Below are positions 8,453 through 16,436 of a DNA stretch of 63,818 nucleotides, in pieces. The DNA is from Halostella limicola. GTDB lineage: Archaea; Halobacteriota; Halobacteria; Halobacteriales; Natronoarchaeaceae. Where the stretch lies: positions 1 to 63,818 of the forward strand of contig NZ_RCDI01000008.1 of assembly GCF_003675875.1 (NCBI RefSeq), read 5' to 3'. Position 1 is the stretch's first letter; every line of letters begins with the position of its first letter. Below the pieces are notes generated by a model. The model worked only from the letters and a program-made list of their open reading frames with translations. It was not told the DNA's origin and searched no databases. A program made the translations under genes and the position numbers.

Positions 8453-8865
8453 CGTTCGGGGACGTTTTCGCGGACGAACTGGATAGTCTCTTCCATCTTC
8501 GTGCCGGGACCGAACACCTCCGCGACGCCCATCTCCTTGAGATCCGCCTTGTCCTCGTCCGGGATGACGCCGCCGACGAGGATCAGGGTGTCCTCGAACG
8601 CGTCGTACTCCTTCAGCCCCTCGATCACCTTGGGGACGAGCGTGTTGTGCGCCCCCGAGAGGATGGAGATGCCGAGGACGTCGACGTCCTCCTGAACCGC
8701 CGCCTGCACGATGTCCTCGGGCGCCTTGTGGAGCCCGGAGTAGATCACTTCGAAGCCGGCGTCGCGGAACGCCCGCGCGATGACGTGCGCGCCGCGGTCG
8801 TGACCGTCGAGACCGACTTTGGCGACGAGACATCGGATGGACCGCTGCGTCTGGTCGACGCTCAT
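8449..8865 (-). CDS. Methylmalonyl-CoA mutase small subunit (B12-binding domain)
   Basis: 138 residues, a stand-alone cobalamin-binding domain. The signature D-x-H-x-x-G is DGHDRG at 20-25, with His22 the lower cobalt ligand. GISILSGAHNT and LVGGVIPDED complete the Rossmann-like B12 pocket. With the large catalytic subunit, which is not in this window, it converts methylmalonyl-CoA to succinyl-CoA, the exit of propionyl-CoA metabolism. It is translationally coupled to meaB. A longer frame upstream (to 9024) lacks family similarity and was not used. Confidence 0.93.
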   Translation of the reverse strand: MSVDQTQRSIRCLVAKVGLDGHDRGAHVIARAFRDAGFEVIYSGLHKAPEDIVQAAVQEDVDVLGISILSGAHNTLVPKVIEGLKEYDAFEDTLILVGGVIPDEDKADLKEMGVAEVFGPGTKMEETIQFVRENVPER

Positions 8866-9151
8866 GGGCGTGGCTTCCACGCCCGACAGTTTGACTCTAA
8901 CGGTAATTCCTGATGGACGTTTGCCCGGCCTCGTTCTCTCCGCGTCCGCGGATCGACGCGTCGTGAAAACGGGAGGTGATCGTGCTTCACGCGTCCGTTC
9001 CGGGGTGAACCTCTCATCAACCATTAACGAACGCGGTCGGCGAAACAGTCACTGTTATTACTGTGTGGTCGCTGCAGTCCGGTAAGCGCGGGGATCCGAC
9101 GGAAGGGTGGTACGCGGACGGTCGCCGCCGAATCGCGCGACGGAGAAAACC

Positions 9152-9490
9152 ATGTCAACCGAAGCCACAACGGAGTTGATCTCCGAGGCAAGTGAAGTCG
9201 CGGCGGGAGTCGCCGACGAGACCGTGCTGTACGAAGTTCTCAGCGATCCCCAGCGGCGCCACGCGCTGGCGGCGCTGCGAAGGTGCGGCGGAACGCTCGC
9301 CCTCGCGGACCTCGCGATGGAGGTCGCTCGGATGGAGGCAGACGACGAGACGGCGTTCTCGAAGGAGTACGCCCAGCGTGTCGAGATAGCGCTGTATCAC
9401 AACCACGTTCCGCGGATGACCGACGCCGGGGTCGTGGAGTTCGACGAGGAGCGACGCGTCGTGCGCCTGCACGAGGACGTGCTGGCGTAG
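9152..9490 (+). CDS. Winged-helix regulator (DUF7344-like)
   Basis: 112 residues. The core LYEVLSDPQRRHALAAL followed by a second and third helix (LADLAMEVARMEAD) and the wing MTDAGVVEFDEERRVVRL matches the haloarchaeal winged-helix fold typically annotated DUF7344 or ArsR-like. Expected to bind DNA; target unknown. The start MSTEATTE gives a normal acidic tail. Convergent with the ABC permease gene: only 7 bp separate the stops, and a CCCTTTTT run sits between them as a possible shared terminator. A weak dyad (ACAGT...ACTGT) lies at 9045-9064 upstream. Confidence 0.8.
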   Translation: MSTEATTELISEASEVAAGVADETVLYEVLSDPQRRHALAALRRCGGTLALADLAMEVARMEADDETAFSKEYAQRVEIALYHNHVPRMTDAGVVEFDEERRVVRLHEDVLA

Positions 9491-9497
9491 CCCTTTT

Positions 9498-10244
9498 TCA
9501 GTCCGTCCGCGGGATCGCGTACGCGCCGACGACGAAGCTGACCAGCGCGAGCGCCGCGAGTATGGCCGTGTCGGTCGCGGGCGAGGCGCCCGAGAACGTC
9601 GCCGCGCGGACGCCGCGCGAGAAGTACGTCAGCGGTAGGAGGTCGATCAGCGGCAGCGCGTACGACGGCAGGAGGTCGGGGGTGACGAACGTCTCGGCGA
9701 GAAACAGCATCGGGAGCGCGATGGTGTTGCTCGCGGCGACGACGCCGTCCTGCGAGTCGGCGGCGCGGCCGAGCATCGCGCCGATGCCGCAAAACAGCGC
9801 CACGCCGAGCGCGACCAGCGGGACGAGCCACGGCGAGAGGGCGAACTCGGCGTCGGTGATGAGCGCGATGACGCCCAGAAGCAGCGCGCTCGCGATGCCG
9901 ATGATGACCGCGTTGACCAGCGTGTGCGCGGCGAGCCACTCCGCGCGGGTCAGCGGCGTCGTGGCGAGCTTCTCGAAGCGGTTGCCCTCGCGGTGGCGCG
10001 CGACGGTGCTCCCGACCCTGGAAAGCGGCGTGAACAGCACGACGACGGCGAGGTAGCCCGGCACGTAGTAGCCCGCCGGCTCGGTGAACAGGCCGGCGCC
10101 GGTCGGGTCGGTCCGCACGAGCGCGCCGAAGATGACGATGAGGATAACGGGGAAGAAGAAGGTGAAGAACACGGCGGTGCGCCGGCGGACGAACGAGCGC
10201 CACGCGGCTCCCGCCTCGGCGCCGACCCGCGCGAGCGCCCCCAT
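9498..10244 (-). CDS. ABC-2 type transporter permease
   Basis: 248 residues with six predicted membrane helices and the ABC-2 pattern (N-terminal cytoplasmic start, FFTFFFPVILIVIFG first helix, a long external loop with ADSQDG..., C-terminal helix). It is coupled to the ATPase gene just upstream: the two overlap by one base (TGATG). The pair belongs to the minus-strand run downstream of ctaB. NosFY-like exporters in this position are commonly linked to maturation of copper enzymes or heme proteins; here that role is inferred from context only. Confidence 0.87.
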   Translation of the reverse strand: MGALARVGAEAGAAWRSFVRRRTAVFFTFFFPVILIVIFGALVRTDPTGAGLFTEPAGYYVPGYLAVVVLFTPLSRVGSTVARHREGNRFEKLATTPLTRAEWLAAHTLVNAVIIGIASALLLGVIALITDAEFALSPWLVPLVALGVALFCGIGAMLGRAADSQDGVVAASNTIALPMLFLAETFVTPDLLPSYALPLIDLLPLTYFSRGVRAATFSGASPATDTAILAALALVSFVVGAYAIPRTD

Positions 10245-11227
10245 CAGCGCTCACCTCCGGTCTCCGCCGCCGCTTCGCGGTCGGTCGCCGCCTCCGCTCT
10301 CGTTCCGCTCGCCGCCTCCGCGGGCGCGGCTCCGGGCCGGCGCGCGTACCGGTCGCCGGTGAGTTCGAGGTACACGTCCTCCAGGTCGGGCTGGGTCCAC
10401 GTGAGTTCGCTGTAGCCGACGCCGGCCTCGTCCAGCGCGCGCACGACGCCGCCGATGTCGGCCGGCTCGACGCCGCGGACGACGAGTTCGCCGTCGCGGG
10501 ACTCCGTCCGGAAATCGATGCCGGAGAGCGCGTCGGCGCCCGCGTCCGTCGCGATCACGAGGCGGCGCTCGCCGCCGTGCTCCCGGACGAGGTCGGTGGG
10601 GGTCCCGACGGCGACGAGTTCGCCGTCCGCGAGAAAGCCCACGCGGTCGGCGACGCGCTCCGCCTCGGTCATGTCGTGGGTCGTGAGAAACACCGTCGCG
10701 CCGCCGGCGGCCAGGTCGCCGATCTGCTCCTGGACGGTGCGCCGGCCCGCGGGGTCGATGCCGGTCGTCGGCTCGTCGAGGAACAGCGCGTCGGGGTCGT
10801 TGACCAGCGCGACGCCGAGGCAGGTCCGGCGCTGCTGGCCGCCGGAGAGGTTCTCGTACCACGCGTCGGCGTCGTCGACCATCCCGACGGTTTCGAGCAC
10901 GTCGTCGGTGGCGCGGGCGTCGTCGTAGAGGCCGGCGTAGTAGTCGACGAGCTCCCGCGCGGTCAGGCGGGCGGGCGGCGAGAACGACTGCGGGAGCACG
11001 CCGAGCCGGGACTCGTCGACCGCCGCGGGCGACTCGCCGAACACCGACGCCTCACCCGCGTCCGGTCGGGTCGTGCCGGTGAGCGCGCGGACGAGCGTCG
11101 TCTTCCCCGCGCCGTTCGGCCCGACGAGCGCGAACACCTCCCCCTCGGCCACCGACAGCGAGACGCCGCGCAGCGCGGCGGTCTCGCCGTACCGTTTCTC
11201 CACGTCGTCAGCGACGAGCGCGTCCAT
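10244..11227 (-). CDS. ABC transporter ATP-binding protein (NosF/CcmA-like)
   Basis: 327 residues. Walker A GPNGAGKT, Q-loop LPQSFS, signature LSGGQQRR, Walker B ALFLDEPTTG and H-loop TTHD are all present, so it should be active. The C-terminal 90 residues form the usual regulatory part of drug/NosF-type exporters, followed by an Ala/Glu-rich disordered tail. The start MDALVADDVEKRYGE was chosen because it matches the family start. The frame upstream to 11335 has no ABC similarity. Partner permease follows immediately. Confidence 0.93.
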   Translation of the reverse strand: MDALVADDVEKRYGETAALRGVSLSVAEGEVFALVGPNGAGKTTLVRALTGTTRPDAGEASVFGESPAAVDESRLGVLPQSFSPPARLTARELVDYYAGLYDDARATDDVLETVGMVDDADAWYENLSGGQQRRTCLGVALVNDPDALFLDEPTTGIDPAGRRTVQEQIGDLAAGGATVFLTTHDMTEAERVADRVGFLADGELVAVGTPTDLVREHGGERRLVIATDAGADALSGIDFRTESRDGELVVRGVEPADIGGVVRALDEAGVGYSELTWTQPDLEDVYLELTGDRYARRPGAAPAEAASGTRAEAATDREAAAETGGER

Positions 11228-11309
11228 ACCCGGAGGCTGTTCCGGACCGGAAGTAAGCGGTTCGATCGCCGGATGCGAGGCGGCGGGAGCACGGCCGACG
11301 CTCGCCGCG

Positions 11310-11534
11310 TCACTCGGCGCGGTCGTCGGCGCCATTGCCGTCGAGATCCGGGTCGAAGAGGTCCTCGACGCGGCAGTCGAAGTAGTCGGCGAGTTCGAAC
11401 GCCAGTTCGAGCGACGGGTCGTACCGGTCGCGCTCGATGGCGTTGATGGTCTGGCGGGAGACGCCGACGGCCGCCGCGAGGTCGGCCTGGCTCATGTCGG
11501 CGCGGTCCCGCCGGTCGCGGAGGTCGTTGTTCAT
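11310..11534 (-). CDS. XRE-family HTH regulator, small
   Basis: 74 residues that are almost entirely one helix-turn-helix domain: LRDRRDRADMSQADLAAAVG ... VSRQTINAIERDRYDPSLEL, the YozG/Cro-like type. An acidic tail (FDPDLDGNGADD) follows. Its ATG overlaps the stop of the membrane protein gene at 11531-11534, so it is translated after it. Proteins of this kind normally repress their own operon. Three palindromic sites immediately upstream of the operon (11955-12003) are the obvious target. Confidence 0.9.
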   Translation of the reverse strand: MNNDLRDRRDRADMSQADLAAAVGVSRQTINAIERDRYDPSLELAFELADYFDCRVEDLFDPDLDGNGADDRAE

Positions 11535-11947
11535 GGTCGGTATCGCACCCAGAGGTACGCGACGGCGAAGGCGGCGAACAGCCCGACGTACCCGTAGAGC
11601 GCGCCCCAGACGACCGTCGGGACGGCGTACGACGTTGCTTCCGTGAGGAGCCTCGCGGCCGACGCGCCGAGGACCAGGACGACCGCGGCCACGGTGAGGG
11701 TGAGCTGGCTCGCTCGCCGTTCGAGCGCCCGGTCCCGTTCGTCGAACAGCGAGACCGGGGAGCCCCACCAGACCGCGAGGAAGGCGAGGATGCCGACCCA
11801 GTACACCCCCTCGCTGAGGAGCGGGTAGCCGAGGTTTCTGAGCGCGAGCGCGGAAACGACCGCGGCGGCGATACTACCGAACATCAGCCGCCGGTAGCGG
11901 CGGCGGCTGGAGAGCCGATCCGTCGTCGGGGATTCCGTGGACGTCAT
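11531..11947 (-). CDS. Membrane protein paired with XRE regulator (DUF2178-like)
   Basis: 138 residues with four membrane segments (about 20-38, 46-62, 78-98, 108-130) and the conserved cytoplasmic loop LFDERDRALERRASQ between segments 2 and 3. The loop matches the DUF2178 family, in which such membrane proteins are coexpressed with a small XRE repressor. The loop DERD..E.RA is the family signature as I remember it. It may sense something in the membrane and control the coupled regulator; that is inference. First gene of a two-gene operon with a clear operator region upstream. Confidence 0.8.
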   Translation of the reverse strand: MTSTESPTTDRLSSRRRYRRLMFGSIAAAVVSALALRNLGYPLLSEGVYWVGILAFLAVWWGSPVSLFDERDRALERRASQLTLTVAAVVLVLGASAARLLTEATSYAVPTVVWGALYGYVGLFAAFAVAYLWVRYRP

Positions 11948-11954
11948 GGGTGAT

Positions 11955-12003
11955 GTAAAGCGTGGTTTCCGGAAAGGACGCTTTACAGTAAAGGATGCTT
12001 TAC
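11955..12003 (-). promoter_or_regulatory. Triple palindromic operator in front of the membrane protein/XRE pair
   Basis: Three 16-bp units of the form GTAAAG-N4-CTTTAC lie nearly end to end: 11955-11970 (right half degenerate), 11971-11986 (one mismatch in the left half) and 11988-12003 (perfect). Units 1 and 2 also form a larger dyad with perfect 9-bp ends (GTAAAGCGT ... ACGCTTTAC, 11955-11963 and 11978-11986). The array ends 8 bp before the start codon at 11947 and lies between it and an AT-rich box (12011-12017, TTAA). A bound repressor would cover the transcription start. The likely ligand is the XRE protein at 11310-11534. Confidence 0.75.
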
Positions 12004-12061
12004 GATCTCACTTAATTCTTTCCCCGGTCTGCAGCGAGGAGAGAACCCCGAACGCCCGGCC

Positions 12062-12475
12062 TCACGCCAGCCCGGCGTCGCGGAGCAGGTCGGCGACGAC
12101 GTGGACGTAGAGCACGACGGCGGTGAACAGCCCGACCGGCACCGACGCCGCCGCAAGCCCCGCGGTCAGCGCGCCCCCGATCAGGGCGTGGCTCAGCAGT
12201 CGCTCGGTCCGGATCTGCCCCTCGGGGACGCCAGCGAACACCTCGTCCTGCTCGGTGAACGCGAACACCGGGTCGCGGACGCAGGCCCGCAGGTGCGACC
12301 AGTCGCCCGCGTGTCGGCGCGCGACGACGAAGTGGTCGAGGTCGATGAACACCGAGAGCAACACGCCGTAGGCGAACAGCGCGGCGAGCGCGGGAAGCGA
12401 GAACGTCCCCCGGAGGGCGGCGACGCCGATGGCGGAGACGACTGCGCCGAGGAGCGCGTGTTCCCGTGAGTACAT
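12062..12475 (-). CDS. DUF457-like membrane protein (metal-dependent hydrolase-like)
   Basis: 137 residues, three or four membrane segments. It has an early His (SREHALLGAV), the motif VFIDLDHF in the second segment and further His residues (LSHALIGG, YVHVVAD). This spacing of His and Asp inside membrane helices resembles the YdjM/DUF457 'inner membrane metal-dependent hydrolase' family, but the protein is short and the assignment is tentative. It starts 1 bp after the stop of the DUF7546-like gene, so it is cotranscribed with ctaB. Confidence 0.65.
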   Translation of the reverse strand: MYSREHALLGAVVSAIGVAALRGTFSLPALAALFAYGVLLSVFIDLDHFVVARRHAGDWSHLRACVRDPVFAFTEQDEVFAGVPEGQIRTERLLSHALIGGALTAGLAAASVPVGLFTAVVLYVHVVADLLRDAGLA

Positions 12476-12476
12476 C

Positions 12477-13148
12477 CTACCGGCCGAACGGACGCCAGTG
12501 CAATAACGCGACCGTGGCGACGAACACCACGGTCGACAGTTCGTGGGACCACGTCGTCACCGCGAGCGCGAGCGCGGAGGAGCCGCCGAGCAGGCCCGTC
12601 GCCAGCGACGCCAGCACCGGCCAGGTGCAGCTCACGCAGGAGAGCAGGCCGAGGACGCCGGAGACGGCCGCGCCCGCCGCGTCCAGCACCGTCGCGTACA
12701 CGAGGTACGCGAGCGCGAGGTAGCCGACCACCCGGTACGGCAGGAGCGCGACGGTGACGAGGTCGCCGACGTACGTCACCGCGGGGCCCCACCCGGGGAT
12801 CAGCCAGGCGATCCGCGGGCCGGTCGCCGGGAGATCGACCGGGCTGAACAGGTCGCCGACGGACACCAGGCCGCCGACGGCGGCCAGCAGGACGAAGTAG
12901 CCCGCGGCGACGCCCAGCGCGATCCGCCGCTGGCGAGGCGACGCGGGCGGCGGGTCAGTGCGCAGGATCGCCCACGCGCCGACGTTGATCCAGATCAGGG
13001 CGTACGCGACGTTGAGCCATCCGTCGAGCGTGAGCCGCTGGATCTCCGGGTAGAACAGGATCGCGAGGAACTCCGTGTTCAGCACCAGCGCACCGTAGAG
13101 CAGCGTTCTCCCGTCGGGCAGCGCCGGGCGGAGCGTTCGCGTGCTCAT
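12477..13148 (-). CDS. Membrane protein of the cox/heme cluster (DUF7546-like)
   Basis: 223 residues with about six membrane segments. A conserved-looking CVSCTWP motif (C-x-x-C) sits at the start of the fifth segment, followed by a Gly/Ser/Ala-rich helix and a WSHELST turn. The Cys pair and His would suit copper or redox chemistry, which fits a place between heme O synthase and the oxidase genes. That is inference. Start and stop both overlap neighbours: ATGA with ctaB, and 1 bp spacing to the next gene. Function not established. Confidence 0.75.
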   Translation of the reverse strand: MSTRTLRPALPDGRTLLYGALVLNTEFLAILFYPEIQRLTLDGWLNVAYALIWINVGAWAILRTDPPPASPRQRRIALGVAAGYFVLLAAVGGLVSVGDLFSPVDLPATGPRIAWLIPGWGPAVTYVGDLVTVALLPYRVVGYLALAYLVYATVLDAAGAAVSGVLGLLSCVSCTWPVLASLATGLLGGSSALALAVTTWSHELSTVVFVATVALLHWRPFGR

Positions 13149-14575
13149 AGGGCCAGCGAGTCGACGACGACGGCGAGCAGGAGCAGGCCGAGGTAGGCGT
13201 TCGACGCGTGGAACGAGCGCATGGCCGCGGCCTCGGTCCGCTCGCGGTGGAGGCGGATCACCGCCCAGAGGAAGACGGCGCCGAGGGCGACGCTCGTCAG
13301 CGCGTACAGCAGGCCGAGGTCGCTCACGGCCGACAGCCCCGTCGCGCCGACGAGCGTCGCGGCGAGGTAGTAGACGATCTGCTTGCGCGTCTCCGCCTCC
13401 CCGCGGACGACCGGCATCATCGGGAAGCCGCCGCGGGCGTAGTCCTCCTTGTACGCCAGCGCGAGGTTGTAGAAGTGCGCCGGCGTCCACAGGAAGATGA
13501 CGCCCGCGAGCGCGAGGCCCGGGACGCCGACGGAGCCGGTCACCGCGGCCCAGCCGATGACCGCCGGCAGCGCGCCGGCCGCGCCGCCGATCACCGTGTT
13601 CTGGACCGTGTTCGGCTTCAGCACCAGCGTGTAGACGACGCTGTAGAACATGATCGCTGCGAGGCCGAGCGCGGCCGCGAGCAGGTTCACCTGCAGGAAC
13701 GCCGCCAGCGAGGCGAGCGTGAGCAGCCCGCCGAACGAGAGCGCGTTCCGGACGGAGACGACGTCGGTCGCCAGCGGCCGGTCGGCGGTGCGGTTCATCT
13801 TCCGGTCGATGTCGCGTTCGAGGACGTGGTTGAACGTCCCGCTCGCGCCGATGGAGAGGACGCCTCCGAGGAGCGTCCAGACGACGGTCTCGACGGTGAG
13901 CGCCGGGCCGGCGGCCAGCGCCATCCCGGCGGCGGCGACGAGACAGAGCAGCCACATCAGCCGTGGTTTCATCAGGCGCAGGTACGCGCTCCCGTACGCC
14001 TTTGCGCGTGCGACGGGGTCGTCGGGGAGCGACGGCCGCCGCGGTTCCGGGACCGGTTCGTCGTCGACGGTCTCGGCGACGTCGACCGGCGTCCGGTCCT
14101 CCGGGGTCGCGGTCTGGGCTTCGAGCAGCCACGCGACGGCGACGACGAGGCTCCCGAACAGGGCGGTGCCGAGCAGCAGGTGGACGCCGGACAGGAGCGG
14201 CGTCGGTCCGTCGACAGCGGCGACAGCACCGAGGCCGACCTGCACCGGGTAGGCCAGGACGGCGGCGGTCACGGCGGCGCGCACGCGCCGGGGCGGATCG
14301 CCCAGCCAGGCCGCGGCGCCCGTCGCGAGCACGAGGACGCCGACGACGAGCGCCGCGAGGCGGTGACCCCAGGCGATGGCCAGGTCCGGGTCGCTCCCGT
14401 CAACGACCCACTGGCCGTGACAGGCGGGCCACGTCGAGCAGGCGGCGGCCGCGTCGGTGATGGCGGTCGTCGCGCCGACGATGATGAGCAGGTAGACGCC
14501 CATCGCCGTCGCGGCGACGAGGCCGGTGAACCGGTCGCCGGTCCGAACGGGACGGGGGTAGTTCTCTGATTCCAC
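13145..14575 (-). CDS. ctaB: Fusion: half heme A synthase (CtaA/COX15-like) + heme O synthase (CtaB)
   Basis: 476 residues in two modules. Residues 15-155 are a four-helix half of heme A synthase: a Cys pair C46-C52 in ACSTWPAC and His71 and His132 as candidate heme ligands. A Pro/Glu-rich linker (156-190) follows. Residues 195-476 are a UbiA-type prenyltransferase with the farnesyl-PP site around NHVLERDID (Asp255, Asp257) and the second Asp-rich region near FYNLALAYKEDYARGG. It makes heme O from heme B and farnesyl-PP; the N-terminal half may take part in conversion to heme A. First gene of a long minus-strand operon, divergent from coxB. Confidence 0.92.
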   Translation of the reverse strand: MESENYPRPVRTGDRFTGLVAATAMGVYLLIIVGATTAITDAAAACSTWPACHGQWVVDGSDPDLAIAWGHRLAALVVGVLVLATGAAAWLGDPPRRVRAAVTAAVLAYPVQVGLGAVAAVDGPTPLLSGVHLLLGTALFGSLVVAVAWLLEAQTATPEDRTPVDVAETVDDEPVPEPRRPSLPDDPVARAKAYGSAYLRLMKPRLMWLLCLVAAAGMALAAGPALTVETVVWTLLGGVLSIGASGTFNHVLERDIDRKMNRTADRPLATDVVSVRNALSFGGLLTLASLAAFLQVNLLAAALGLAAIMFYSVVYTLVLKPNTVQNTVIGGAAGALPAVIGWAAVTGSVGVPGLALAGVIFLWTPAHFYNLALAYKEDYARGGFPMMPVVRGEAETRKQIVYYLAATLVGATGLSAVSDLGLLYALTSVALGAVFLWAVIRLHRERTEAAAMRSFHASNAYLGLLLLAVVVDSLAL

Positions 14576-14682
14576 GTCGTGGTCCCTCTCTCCGTGAGTG
14601 TTCGTTTCCGCGCACTTAGACCCGCCGTTTCTCCGGCGCGGGCGGTCGTCTCGGCCCCGCCCTCGCCCGGAATTTCAGCAGC

Positions 14683-14689
14683 TATTTAA
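14683..14689 (+). promoter_or_regulatory. TATA box of coxB
   Basis: TATTTAA lies 27 bp before the coxB ATG at 14717, the spacing of a leaderless haloarchaeal promoter. A less clear box for the divergent ctaB gene is near 14617-14623. Confidence 0.6.
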
Positions 14690-14716
14690 CCGTGAGTTCC
14701 TAAACGTCCGGCTGTC

Positions 14717-15436
14717 ATGAAGAGAAAGCGGATTGCCGCCGTGACGCTTTTCGGGGTGGCGTTGCTGGCGCTGGCCGCCCAGCCCGCCGCGGCCCAGGAG
14801 TCCACGACGGACAGGCTGATCAGCAACCTCAACCAGGAACTCCTGTTCGTCGCGGTGCCGATCACGCTTCTGGTCGAGGGGATCCTCATCTACACCGTGG
14901 TCCGGTTCAAGGACAACGACGACCCCAAGCCGACGCGGGAGAACCGCCGGCTGGAGATCACGTGGACGATCGCGACGGCAGTCATCCTGCTGTTCGTCGG
15001 CGTCGGCGCGTACAACGTCATGGGGGCGCAGGACGTGGTCACGACCGACCAGGCCGAACCGCAACCGGAAGACACGGAGATCAACGTCACCGCCCAGAAG
15101 TACTTCTGGACCTTCGAGTACGAGGGCGAGAACGTCACCGTCAACTCCAACCAGGGGCAGCTGGTGATCCCCGCCAACGAGAAGGTGTACTTCGAGATCG
15201 GAACGGCCGACTGGCTCCACGCGTTCCACGTGCCGGACCTCGGGCTGAAACAGGACGCCGTGCCCGGACAGCAGAACGTGATCCGGACCGAGGCGACGAA
15301 CCCCGGTAACACCTATCAGGGGTACTGCGCGGAGTACTGCGGCGAGGGGCACTCCCAGATGATGTTCGAGGTTCAGGTCGTCACGCAGGAAGAGTTCGAG
15401 GAGTGGCTGGAAGAGCAGCGCTCCGAGGACTCCTAA
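14717..15436 (+). CDS. coxB: Cytochrome c oxidase subunit II
   Basis: 239 residues. A signal peptide (residues 1-26, ending AAAQES) is followed by two membrane helices (about 40-63 and 82-103) and an outward-facing cupredoxin domain. The CuA ligands are visible: His168, Cys204, Cys208, His212 and Met215 (CAEYCGEGHSQM). It takes electrons from a small copper protein or cytochrome and passes them to CoxA. The C-terminus is acidic. It is followed 130 bp later by coxC. Confidence 0.97.
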   Translation: MKRKRIAAVTLFGVALLALAAQPAAAQESTTDRLISNLNQELLFVAVPITLLVEGILIYTVVRFKDNDDPKPTRENRRLEITWTIATAVILLFVGVGAYNVMGAQDVVTTDQAEPQPEDTEINVTAQKYFWTFEYEGENVTVNSNQGQLVIPANEKVYFEIGTADWLHAFHVPDLGLKQDAVPGQQNVIRTEATNPGNTYQGYCAEYCGEGHSQMMFEVQVVTQEEFEEWLEEQRSEDS

Positions 15437-15566
15437 GCGCCGCTGCACGCGCCTGAACGCGCAGCGCGCTTTCTTCTCGCTTCTCCGACGCTAGCGCCGC
15501 GGCGGCTCCCGGCGGCTCCGACGCAGTTGGATGGATTTTTGGTAGTCCAAACGAAACCTGCCGGGT

Positions 15567-16412
15567 ATGACCGTAGCGGACGATACGACAGAGGATCACG
15601 GGCATCACTTGCCGGCAGTGGAGGACTGGCCCCAGGGGTTCGGCGAGGCCAGCTGGTGGCCGTTCGTCACCGCCATCGGCGCCGCCGGGTTCTACGTCGC
15701 CGCGGCGCTGTACCTGCTCGCCGGCGACTCGGGGCTCGTCCCCGCGAGCGCCGGCCCGGCCGCGTTCGTCGGGACCACCTTCGTCTTCCTGCTCGGCCTG
15801 TACGGCTGGGTGTACCACGCGTTCGTGAAGACGTTCTGGGAGCGCGGGGCCGACCACCAGAGCGAGAGCAAACTCCGCTGGGGGATGATCGCCTTCCTCG
15901 GCTCCGAGATCGCGACGTTCGGCGCCGGGTTCGTCTACTACTTCTTCATTCGCGTCGGCGAATGGCCGCCGGGCGAACTCCCGGGCCTGACCGGACTCGT
16001 CCTCGCTAACACGATCATCCTGATCGCGAGCAGCGTCACCATCCACTACGCGCACGTCGCCCTGCGGAAGAACAACCGCGGGCGGTTCCTCGGCCTGCTT
16101 GGCGCGACGCTCCTGCTCGGCCTGATCTTCATCGGCGGACAGGTGTACGAGTACTACGAGTTCATCGTCGTCGAGGGGCACACGCTGACCGAGAGCATCT
16201 ACTGGAACGCCTTCTACGGGCTGACGGGCCTGCACGGCCTGCACGTCTCTCTGGGCGCCGTGATGCTCGGCATCGTGTTCGCCCGCGGCCTGACGGGGCA
16301 GTACTCCGCCGAGCGCCACGTCTCCGTCAGCACCGTCTCGATGTACTGGCACTTCGTCGACGTCGTCTGGGTGTTCCTCGTCGTCGTCCTGTACGCCGGC
16401 GCGACCGTCTGA
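15567..16412 (+). CDS. coxC: Cytochrome c oxidase subunit III
   Basis: 281 residues, seven membrane helices. Family motifs are present: GSEIATFGAGFVYYFF in the third helix, LTGLHGLHVSLGA and, at the end, MYWHFVDVVWVFL. Subunit III stabilises the oxidase and keeps proton uptake running. The start MTVADDTTEDHGHH provides a His/acid-rich cytoplasmic tail. It is a separate gene here, not fused to CoxA. The next gene follows after 24 bp on the same strand. Confidence 0.96.
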   Translation: MTVADDTTEDHGHHLPAVEDWPQGFGEASWWPFVTAIGAAGFYVAAALYLLAGDSGLVPASAGPAAFVGTTFVFLLGLYGWVYHAFVKTFWERGADHQSESKLRWGMIAFLGSEIATFGAGFVYYFFIRVGEWPPGELPGLTGLVLANTIILIASSVTIHYAHVALRKNNRGRFLGLLGATLLLGLIFIGGQVYEYYEFIVVEGHTLTESIYWNAFYGLTGLHGLHVSLGAVMLGIVFARGLTGQYSAERHVSVSTVSMYWHFVDVVWVFLVVVLYAGATV

Positions 16413-16436
16413 CGGTCGCCCGTCCCCGTTCTCACC

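Noticed and set aside
8866-9024. Longer N-terminus for the B12-binding subunit
   Set aside because: The extra residues have no similarity to the family, whose start fits MSVDQTQRS.
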